Shown in pieces: positions 1-10,900 of a DNA stretch of 64,000 nt. The notes under the pieces were generated by a model. It saw nothing but the letters and a program-made list of their open reading frames with translations, was not told the DNA's origin and ran no database searches. The DNA lies in the NCBI GenBank assembly GCA_964035545.1, contig OZ037766.1, forward strand, positions 14,309,222 to 14,373,221, written 5' to 3'. The position numbers were made by a program, and so were the translations under genes. The stretch comes from Bugula neritina (taxonomy: Eukaryota; Bryozoa; Gymnolaemata; Cheilostomatida; Bugulidae). Position 1 is the first letter of the stretch. Every line of letters starts with the position of its first letter.

Positions 1-284
1 GCAGAGGCAGCGTGGATTTTATTGAGTTCTGATATAGGAGTAGGTTTATAGACAAGAGTAGATGGTCCAGTTGGAAAGGGAGCATGTTGGTAGTGTGGCT
101 TAGGTAATGTAGCTGATCTATATGCTGAAGATTTTGGTTTGGAGTAAGGGACGTACTTGCTATCAGTCCCTGAAGCTGTACTAGCATCTATGGCTACAGC
201 ACAAACATGATACGGTACTGGCTTTCAAGTATATTCATGCATATCATTCATAACTCAATAGCAAACCTGCCAGTTGAGTGGCTG
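1..284. other. Left-edge sequence, nothing recognised
   Basis: No open frame with domain similarity, no tRNA and no clear repeat was seen. It is the left flank of a SINE insertion. Confidence 0.4.
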
Positions 285-301
285 TATTGATACTTTTATA
301 T
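285..301. repeat. SINE target-site duplication, left copy
   Basis: TATTGATACTTTTATAT, identical to 519-535 on the other side of the SINE. Confidence 0.85.
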
Positions 302-518
302 ATAGAACTCACGCAGGTTTACAGTCACCATCACTGCGAAAAACCCCTGATGAAAAGGACTTTTTAAAGCGGGTTAAGGATTTATTCAGATGTGGGCACA
401 GGAGCAGTTATGACTGGATGCTCTTCCTAACATCACCAATGGCCTTTATTGAGGCTCGAACCTATGACTTCGTGCTTACTAAGCCAAACGCTCTAGCCCC
501 TAGAGTACGGCTGCTCCC
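302..518 (-). mobile_element. tRNA-derived SINE
   Basis: On the minus strand the element starts GGGAGCAGCCG at 518. It contains a perfect pol III B-box (GGTTCGAGCC, complement of 453-462) downstream of a D-arm-like stretch, so the head is tRNA-derived. A central block (complement of 426-442, CATTGGTGATGTTAGG) recurs at 46127-46143 and 48474-48490. The body is bounded by a 17-bp direct repeat, TATTGATACTTTTATAT, at 285-301 and 519-535, which is a clean target-site duplication made by LINE machinery. An apparent 94-codon frame over this region is not a gene. Confidence 0.8.
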
Positions 519-535
519 TATTGATACTTTTATAT
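519..535. repeat. SINE target-site duplication, right copy
   Basis: Seventeen of seventeen bases match 285-301. Confidence 0.85.
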
Positions 536-1589
536 TATATGTCTTCAAGTTTATATAATTAGGGGTATTAAAAATAGAAAACAATCATTTGTTCAATTAC
601 ACAGAAATCATGTGAGATCAGTAATTATCAATAAATGGGAGGGGTTACAACTTTACCATAAAACAATCACAATGAACTTGGTAAATACATGTTGGATAAA
701 AAATATTAGAGCGTCCAGTGCACTTTTAAGCATTGCAAACAGATGATTATACTACTAAAGCTTGAATTAATTCCATTAAAAGAATTCTTACTTACATGAA
801 CAATGTGGTGTTAACTTTTTACTGCTATATGCTGCTGGTGTGCCATGTCTATCATTAATACTATACTTCTGATGTTTAAAATGACAATTTGGTCTATTAC
901 ATGTAGATTCATTATAAAAAGGGCACTGCAGACTTTTGAAATAACCTGATGTAGGAAACATTTCACCTACAAGTAAATTTGCAAGTGTGATATTATAAAA
1001 TAGTTATGTGAAAAGCTAATAAACTATCCGATGACTTAGTAAAGAGCCATGCTGTCCAAGGCATAAATTATCAATAGGACTGCTTAAAACTACACAACCT
1101 ATAAAACTAGGAAATAAAATCTCAAATGAATAAGTATGATGAGCACTGTTCACTATTTGGTATTATTATTATTCATATAAATAACAATATATGTGCAGTT
1201 GCCTTTCCAAAAATTTGTAGCAACATAATTGTAGAAGCATTTCCATTTTCAGTAGCATATACAAACAACATAAAACATGAATGGAAAAAATCTTAATCAT
1301 GCCAACTAGATACCACACCTTTAGCATAACAAGCGTCAAAGAGTTGCAGTAGAGACATTATCTTTTCTGAACACTCAGTTACATAATGAATGTATTCTAC
1401 ATGACTCTATGCTTGTAGCCTTGTACCATACCATATTTTAAACATAGTATTGACCTTCTGCAACATTAATATCACTATATAGGCATCTACAGGTTATGCA
1501 TTAATCATGTTAGCCATTGCACTTATTCTTTAACAGCTAGAAAGAGAGCCAAGAGGAGTTTACTCTTACCATATAATATGCACTCACCA
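536..1589. other. Intergenic, nothing recognised
   Basis: AT-rich sequence with no coding potential, no tRNA and no obvious terminal repeats. Confidence 0.4.
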
Positions 1590-2560
1590 TTACACCATGA
1601 CTACGATCATCATCATGACCATGACCATGTCGATAGATATTACTATAAGTATAACTATTAGACTTACTTTTACTTTTAGTGTCATATGCTCATACTCATA
1701 TTTATATAGATTATCATTCCAATTTTCATTAGTACATCTATGTGGATATTATAATTAACATTTTAATTCATTATCACATAATCAAGATTAGTTTGAATAT
1801 GAATATCACAGAATATGCATATATATATTTATGTTAGTAGTATCACATTGAGTCTACCGTCTCTACGTCTTAGTATGAGTATCAGCATGACAATCAGTAT
1901 GAGTATGAGTATCAATAAGCTATCACTATGAGTATGACTAAAGCCACATAGTTAGAGTTATAGATCTACTTACACTTATAGTGAATGCGGCTGAAAATAT
2001 ATAGTAATACTAATAGTGTTATGGCAATCATGTTCATGTTGATAATGATTAATGACTGTCATTGATTTTAATAATATGGCAAGCACAATATAAATACCAT
2101 TGAGTTTGACATCCTCGTCATGACTTTATTTATTGTGAGTGTGAGTATGAGTATCATTTAATGATTTATTACTATTAGTCATCATTCATCATCAGTATTA
2201 GAATTAGTATGAAGATGAGTATCACTCACAGTTATACCCACAGTATGAGTATCATTCACATTGTCATAGTCATAATCATAATGATAATCAGTGATTATCA
2301 GTATGAGTATTCAGTATGAGTATCAGTGTCACCATCATGATCAACTGAAATGATTATGAATATCAAATTCAATTACAATATAAATATCAACATCATTATC
2401 AATAATAATTAAAATGTTGATGTTATAAATATATGAATATCAATATGATAGTGTATCATGTAATTGTATGATAATGATGTATCATTGTCGATTGACATTA
2501 TCATTATGATTATGATTATCATAATCCTTATCCTTTTCATTATCATTATGATTATCGTGT
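1590..2560. repeat. Degenerate hexanucleotide field A
   Basis: A kilobase built largely of shuffled six-base words related to GTATGA and GTATCA, with TCATTA/TGATTA variants (for example 1871-1935, 2140-2330 and 2440-2560). It is too diverged for a plain microsatellite but the six-base phasing is visible by eye. Related fields occur at 14880-15335, 29190-30600, 45080-45425 and 58260-58505. Confidence 0.6.
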
Positions 2561-2751
2561 ATCGGTGTAACTGTATGTAAGATATTACTATTAAGAATTG
2601 TCATACTAAATTTCCTATTTTATAACAGAAATAATTATGACTCGGTATATAATTTTCTTAAACGAATTTCCATTCAGGTTTTGAAGGACAGTATAATTTT
2701 TAGTTGAGCATAGTGATAATAGTAATACTTATACTATAAAATCTGATTGTT

Positions 2752-2759
2752 ATGAAGTA
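2752..2759. repeat. 8-bp target duplication of the fold-back element, left
   Basis: ATGAAGTA, repeated exactly at 4362-4369. Confidence 0.85.
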
Positions 2760-3226
2760 CAGTGTGGTATATTAAGAGTGTTGCCATTAGCAAATCTTAC
2801 GGAATCATATGGGCGCCATTATGCCGAGATTGGTACCGCGAGTTTATATAAGTTATAAGGGAAAAATTTTGCCACTTTTGTTATTTTATTTTTTTTCTAT
2901 TTTATGTGTACATTTTTTTTTAATTTTTTTTATTGGTAAAGTTTTTAAACACATTTTTAATGCACATAAAATTAAAAGAAAAATTAAAACTCAATCATGC
3001 ACATAAATACAAAGCTATAAAGTTCAAGCTTCGCTGTGATTTTAATGTGAATATGAATTGAATAATGCTTGCAATAACCATTATACACAAAATACGTTAC
3101 AGTTGCTATAAATGTAAGACTAGTTAATTGGATGCAAATAAGCACGGTAATACTACTTAATTTATGCTATTTTTGAATTTTGTAGTAAATATTTGGCATG
3201 TATATATATATATATATATATATATA

Positions 3227-3262
<36 letters not shown>

Positions 3263-4361
3263 ATATTATTATATATATATAATATATAATATTATTATAT
3301 GTATATATATATATTATATATAATATCATTATATATATATATAATGTATATAATTTAATATATAATATAATAATATATTATATATGATATTATTATATAT
3401 ATAATATATATATATTATATTATATAATATATTAATGCATAATATATTATTATAATATATATATATCATATATAATATAATATATAATATAATAATATAT
3501 TATACATGATATTATATATATATAATATATATATAATATAATATATAATATAATAATATATAATATATTATTAAAAAAATATATATATATTATATATAAC
3601 ATTATTATACTTGTATAATATATATATATAATATAATATAATATATAATATATAATAATATATAATATATTATTATAATATATATATATATATATTATAA
3701 ATAATATAATATAATAATATATTTTATATGATATTATATATATATAATATATATAATATATATATAATATAATATATAATATAATAATATATTATATTAT
3801 TATATTATATAATATATTATTATAATATATATATATTATATATAATATTATTATACTTATATAATATATATAATATAACAATATATAACATAAAAATATA
3901 TAATATATTATTATAATATATATATATATATAATACATGCCGAATATTTACTACAAATTTCAAAAATAGCATAAATTAAATAGTATCACCGTGCCTATTT
4001 GCATCCAATTTACTAGTCTTACATTTATAGCAACTGTAACATATTTTGTGTAAAATGGTTATTGCAAGCATTATTCAATTCATATTCACATTGTAATCAC
4101 AGCGAAGCTTAAACTTTATAGCTTTGTATTTACGTGCATGATTAAGTTTTAATTTTTTTTAAAATTTTATATGTATTGAAAATATGTTTAAAAACTTTAC
4201 CAATAAACAAAACTAAAAAAAATGGACACATAATATAAAAAAAAAATAAAATCACAAAAGTGGCAAAATTTTTCCTTTATAACTTATATAAACTTGCGGT
4301 ACCATTAGCGACATAATGATTTTTCATGGTTTAAAGTCAACACTCTTAATATACCACACTG
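2760..4361. mobile_element. hAT-like non-autonomous fold-back element
   Basis: The two ends are inverted copies beginning CAGTGTGGTATATTAAGAG. The arms run from 2760 to about 3202 and from about 3934 to 4361, over 400 bp each and easily aligned with a few indels. The central 730 bp is almost pure A/T (TATATAATATTATT-type words). Perfect 8-bp duplications flank the element. An 8-bp duplication and a CAGTG terminus are characteristic of the hAT superfamily; P elements also make 8-bp duplications, so hAT is inference. No transposase frame is present, so it must have been moved in trans. The short frame at 2809-3006 is within the left arm and is not a gene. Confidence 0.85.
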
Positions 4362-4369
4362 ATGAAGTA
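4362..4369. repeat. 8-bp target duplication of the fold-back element, right
   Basis: ATGAAGTA, matching 2752-2759. Confidence 0.85.
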
Positions 4370-4994
4370 CTATTGTACATGTAATATAAATGTTACTCGC
4401 TACAAATCAATGATTTTTTTGATGGCCAATGACCGTTGCTTTACTAATTATAGTTACCTTGTCGGAAAACTCATATTTATTGCGATTTAAATGATTGTCT
4501 CATAATAGTGATCTCTACCATAGTTGCCCGATTAGATATCCTGTTCATTTATGAAACGATGTTAGGGCAGCTAATTCCAATTAATACTTTCACCATATCA
4601 CGTTGTGAATGGCAGCTTCAACTTTTAGGATTTTATTCCCACTCCATGAATATGCTTCAGCTTATTTATGCCTTGTGATGTCACAACTCACGTTATAGTT
4701 TATATTAGGGTACCCGATAATACGTAACTTTAATGTTAAGACACAAACTTGAGTCAAAAATGAGGATATATTATCAAGGACAGATGAGCAGTCTGTTTGA
4801 AAAGAATTCAACTTATTGGTCAACATGGTAAACAAAGAATTTGTCACAGATTTCTGTTGTCCCAGTAATTTTATTAACACAACTATAATTGAATACCATC
4901 TTTCAATTCACATTGAAGTCCTGCTAAAACATTATTTTAAATACTATTTCCAGAAAAAAAAGAGAGTGAGGTTTCATGAATAGAAAGCTAAAAG
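4370..4994. other. 3' flank of PSMD12
   Basis: Contains the likely PSMD12 3' untranslated region; otherwise nothing recognised. Confidence 0.5.
4870..4875 (-). terminator. Candidate PSMD12 polyadenylation signal
   Basis: AATAAA on the minus strand, about 120 nt beyond the PSMD12 stop codon. Confidence 0.5.
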
Positions 4995-7900
4995 TTATTT
5001 CTGTAGCTTGTTGACCATCTCTTCTTTAGTTATTAGATGTGTAGATTTCTTGACAAGATTCATCAAATCCTGTATGTTTCTTGACCAGTCATCTAGTATG
5101 TCATTTGGGTTCTTTCTGCTAGCAAACTGTATGATACCATTCAATCTGTTGATCTTAGCAGAGACGGTTTTCTTGACCACCAACTTTGATAGGAACTCTT
5201 CGGTTTCCTAGTAAAATTGCTCACAGATACTAACACAAGTTTCATGCATTAATCAATGATGAGCAAGGTAGCCGCCCTTTATTATTGGCAACATTTGCTT
5301 TAATTGGTAAAGTAATAATAGGTTAGTTGATTAATTAGAAACAAACATCAAGTTGAGAAAACTGGAATAGTAACAAGAATGCATTAATTGCATAAATGGC
5401 CCAGCATAAACACATGCTACACTATCTGGAGAATTGTGCATGATCTAGAAAAGATGCTAATCTTAACTAAATTTTTAAACAATATACCAATGAAATATAA
5501 TAATTATAGGTTCACCAACAAAGCAAACGATACAAAGCACTGCTTGGTTAGGAGTAACTTGCCACAGTTGTCAACAGCCACAAGAAAGGGCGCCAGATTA
5601 TTTTGTCAACATGCAACTCTAAGCTTACAAGAGGAAAAATATCCTTCAAAAGTAAAACACAGAAACCTCCCTAAAATGAACCTTATTTAAGCGGTTGCTG
5701 GCTAACTGGCATGGCTAAGTCACACTAAACTCATCTAATGGAACATATCAGACACCACTCTTGTATTTCCTTAGTAGCAGTCAGCCTCATTATTATTTCT
5801 ACTATTTTGACTCTATTTACGCATGAAAATCCCTCAATATACAAAATAGACCTAATTGCTAGGTTGAGGAGTGATTCAATTATGAAATATTATACATATA
5901 TCCATCAACTTTCAATAAATTTCATTTCATAAAAATATCTAACCTACTTAGAAAATTAGAAATTTGCAAAATTTTCACAAAAAATTAATACGGGTGAAGA
6001 AAGATTTTTTCTCAAATTTTTCCCAAAATAAATAAAGAAGATAATAATATCTAAATCAGTGGAATATGTATAGGCTACAATTATGGAAACAAGCGAAATG
6101 ATAAAACAGTAGTTTAATCACTTTGTAATTGGTCAACATATAACATACTAAATATTAGATAAGCCAGTCATTTCCCTCCATTTGAACCAAGTTTCAAGTT
6201 GCCAATTTCAATTTTAAATGATTATTATTATTATTCAATTTGAATTTTAAATAGATGTTTCAAAAACAGAGTCAACCATTTACAACTTGACAAATTTTTA
6301 AGTTTCATATAAACACTTCGTACACTTTAGCATCCCTGTTACATTACGTATGTGTGAATGTTAAAGGTTGTAGTGCAAGTGAGTGCAACAAAAACTGGGA
6401 ATATATAATTTGTTGCAAACTTGCACAATAACAAAATACAAATCACTTTCCAGTTTACAATAAGAACTCCTGTCGGATATAGATACAATGTTTACCATTG
6501 ATAGAGTTTACAGAATACTTACATCTACACCTAAATCTAGCAGCTCAGCCATCCTTTCTATCTTCACTCTAGTATAATATTTGGCCATGACACGAATATT
6601 CTACAACAAGTAATTTACACTCCAGTATGAATGAAAAAAAAACATTTAAATAAACAACAAAACACATGGAGTCAGTTATCAGTTTTTTAAATATAGAATA
6701 CTTTTTTCATTCAATTTTCGGTAGTTCTCAGCCTTCAATTATTTAGCATTTAAGCATCTGAATACAAGGTGATAGATAGCACCATCTACTAATGGCCATT
6801 TTGTTAGAATAGAGTATACACATACGTGCTCCACAACCCTGTGCTTCAAATCACTCCATCTGCCATCCCCTAAGGTTGTATTCCGAATAAACATTGGAGT
6901 ACAAGGCTCATCTTTACTCCCGTCCCTCAATGCCTGCTCATATGTTGAACACAAATGCTGCCATCTCATTATCTCAGACGTTGTGAACAGTTTCAAAAGT
7001 TCGCTACAATCATTGATGTTGTGTTCTTGTTATTTATGTTAAACAAGAGTAAACAGTAAGATTAAGCACGTATAAGTAAGATTGGCTGTAGAGTAGAATG
7101 TATGACTGTATTGTATTGAAACTAACAAGTAACTGACATAAAAATACATGTAGATAAACAGTGACAGAATAACAACTGGCTTGTATATTGATATGGCAAA
7201 AACTGTATATAATGAGTTTAAACAAATAGACATTAGAATAAAAAGTAACCGAGCACATAAAATGTGGTATGTCATAATATGCATCTATGTGGTGTATTGA
7301 CAAGGCTAGTTCAATACATAGCACTCCTCCCTCACAAATTTAGACTTAAGAGTTATGGCTTGTACCAATCTGGCTGTCTGCGCTCTCTGGTTGGATAGCG
7401 CCTCTCATGAGGATGGACAATATTATTATCAGCTTGGGGTGTGTTGGGTACCACTGATTTGTTCATATTTGTAGATGGCAGGCGAATTTGAAGCTGATTA
7501 GCATGCCTCTTCCAGTTGCCACTGTCTGTTTGTACTATGTAGATAGCATTTCCTTGTTTTGATATAATAGTTCCTGGGATCCACTTTGGACCAGTACTGT
7601 AGTTACGAGCGTACACTAGTGAGTCAATAGTGAACTGTGTTGTCTGTGGCTTGTCATGTTTAGGGTATTTGTGATTAGTAGGTTGGAGAAGGGATAGTAA
7701 GCCTCTGGGCTGGCGGCCATGCAGGACTTCTGCAGGTGTTTTCCATTCCAAAGCAGGATGTGGAATAGTTCTGTATGATGCTAATGTAAGTCTGATACTC
7801 TCGTCTAGAGATGCTCCTCCCTCACAGTTCTTGTCCACAGAGCTTTTAAAAGTTCTGACAAATCGTTCAGCTGCACCATTTGAAGGTGGGTGGTATGGAG

Positions 7901-10900
7901 GTGACAAGACATGGTTGATGTGGAAACTGTTGCAGAAATTAGTAAATTCCTGGCTGGAAAACTGTGGGCCATTATCTGTAACTATAGTAGCAGGTACACC
8001 TTCTATAGCAAAGATATCCTTTAATACTTGTAATGTTTGGCGAGAAGTTGTCTGCCCTATTTCCATGCGTCCAATATATGGAAATTTTGAACAAGCATCA
8101 ATGCAGATAAGCCACATTTTTCCTCTAAAAGGTCCAGCAAAATCTAAATGTATGCGTTCCCATGGCTTGTCTGTCTTGGGCCAGCTTTGAAACTTCTGGT
8201 CTGGAGCAGCTGCTGACTCCTGGCATACTTCACAAGATTTTATGGCTAGCTCAATATCCGTGTTGATGGTGCTCCACCACACATAGCGGCGAGCTAGTTG
8301 CTTTACCTTGACTACACCCCAGTGTGAAGAATGAAGTGTGTCTAGTATTCTGCATTGAAGTGAACGAGGTATAACTACACGACTTGTTTGTTCGCGTATC
8401 AACAACAATACACCTTGTTCAAGTTGCAGGGAGTCACGGTGAATCCAGAAAGTGCCCAGTTCTTTGTCATCTGGTTTTGTGACTGGCCAACCTTGCTGAA
8501 TCCATGTTATGACACGTTGAAGGTGTTGATCTTTGACAGTTTCCTGTCTGACCTCATTGTATCCAGCAACAGGTGATGTAAATATTTGCTCTTGTATTGC
8601 ATGGGATATCTCCTTGTTGTCCTGCTGCTCGATCCGGTCAAAATTGCTATCAGGACCAAATGGTAACCTCGAAAGACAATCAGCATTCCCATGTTGGGAG
8701 GTCTTCCTGTACCTGATAGTAAACTGGAAACCCATCAGAGTGAGAGCCCAGCGTTGTAAACGCTGTGCTGTTAAAGTTGGAATATTTTTGCCTGGTGCAA
8801 AAATAGCAGTGAGAGGCTCATGGTCTGTGACTAGTGTAAAATGTCGACCATATAGGAATTGTCTGAACTTGGTCACACCATATATAATAGAGAGAGCTTC
8901 ACGTTCAATCTGAGAGTAGTTCTTTTGAGTGTCAGTCAATGTTTTTGAAGCGTAAGCCACTGGAACTTCTCCCTGATCAGTATCCTGCGAGAGAACAACT
9001 CCTAATCCATAGGATGATGCATCGGCTGCAAGAATTAGAGGTTTTGTCTCATCATAGTGTGTCAGGCTAGTAGCATTGATAATGCTATTCTTCAGCTGGG
9101 TAAAGGCTTGTTCACATTCATTTGACCATGTGAATGTGGTATCATTCTTGAGGAGCTTGTACAGTGGAGCTGCTTTATCCGCAAGATTAGAGATGAAGCG
9201 CCCATAGTAGTTAACCTTTCCTAGAAATGCTTGCAGTTGGTGCAAGTCCTGCGGTCGAGGTAATTGAGAGAGAGCTGCCATGGAAGCAGCTGTTGGTCGT
9301 TTGCCATCCTTGTCGATGGTGTGACCCAGATACTCAACAGAGTGCTTAAAGAATTCACACTTGTCTAATCGTATTCGTAAACCATGCTCTTGAAGTGTTG
9401 AAAGCAGGTTTGTCAGATTAGTCCAGTGTTCTTCCTCCGTTTTACCAGTAATGATTAAATCATCAAGGTATGCAGCAACTCCTGGTAATTTTTGAGTCAA
9501 GGTATCCATACACCGTTGAAACTGAGCTGGACCAGGGGCAATTCCAAAGCACATTCTATTATATCGGTATAATCCGAATGGAGTGTTTATCACACACAGC
9601 TGTTTGGCATCATCTTCTAGCTCAAGTTGTAGGTAAGCATCAGCCAAGTCAAGTTTGGTGAAGAATTTACCTCCTCTAAGCCTGTTCATTAAATCATCCA
9701 GTTTTGGTAGTGGATGCTGATCTATGGAGATGCACTGATTGAGTCGCTTGAAATCTCCACAGATGCGAACTTTGCCAGACGGTTTGGTAACCACTACTAT
9801 AGGAGCGGCCCAGTTACTGAAGTTAATACGTTGTATGACACCTTCAGCTTCAAGCCTGTTTAATTCAGCCCTAGTGGCCTCATGTTGAGAATAGGGGATT
9901 TCTCTAGGTTTAGAAAAACAAGGTTTATGTTCTGATTTGAGGTAAATTGGTACTTTGAATGTTTTACAATGTCCTATTCCAGGTTTGAAAACATCGGGAT
10001 ATTTTGTTGTGAGAACTTTGACCTTGGTATCAACATTGTGTACCGCGTTAGTAACCTCGGTGTCACTGTCTACAGCAGATAGACCCTGTTGTGATAGTCC
10101 AAAACTGTCACTCCAGTCTACACCCAGTAAGTTGACACCTTCATCTGAGTCTACTATTAATAATCGAAGATTGTTTTTTGTAGTCTGACCAATGGTTACT
10201 GTTACATAGCATTCACCACAAACCTGCATAGCGGTATTTCCATATGAATGAAGGGTCGTGTCTGTCTGTTGATATGGTGGAGAGCCTAGGGCTTCGTAGC
10301 CTTTGTTCCCTACCATAGAGCAAGTAGCGCCTGTGTCCCACTGAAATTGTGTTTGTTTGTTGTTCACAGTAGTGTTAATCCATATTTGTTTCCCCTTGCG
10401 TTCATATATATTGTAAACACTACTTGAAGATTTTTCTACGAAGTGAGAGTTGTTCCCACTTGATTTTGATGAAGTTTTGCAGACGCTAGAAATATGTCCT
10501 GTTTTGTTGCACAGCTTACATTGTTTGTTACGGTGAGGACATTGTTTACGATCGTGGCTAATGTAGCATTGTGTACACGATTTCAACTTGGAAGGCTGTG
10601 TTGGCATAGCAGTATGGTTTTCAGACTTGTGAAATTGTGGTCTCTTGCCCTGACTACCTTTGTTTTGACGTTTGTATGTTGAGGACATTTGATTTGTGGT
10701 AACAGGTGTAGAGGTCTCACCCTTCAAAACTTTATCAGTTTCTGCTGTTTGAATGTATGTAGCTGCCTTCTTTAACACATTTTCCAGTGTAGGATCTGGA
10801 TCCAATAAGCATTGTCTACGTACATCAGCATGTGGAGTTTCTTTAATAATTATGTCACGGATTTGATCATCAACATAACTTTCACCACAGTCTTCCTTTT

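Noticed and set aside
274-558. 94-codon frame
   Set aside because: It reads antisense through a tRNA-derived SINE and its target duplications.
1590-2560. CRISPR-like or satellite array
   Set aside because: No constant repeat with spacers and no fixed monomer; only six-base words, in a eukaryotic setting.
2809-3006. 65-codon frame starting MGAIMPRL
   Set aside because: It lies inside the fold-back element arm and its mirror copy does not keep the frame.
7034-7324. 96-codon frame repeated at 11457-11798
   Set aside because: It lies within the gypsy LTRs and has no domain similarity; the repetition is due to LTR identity.
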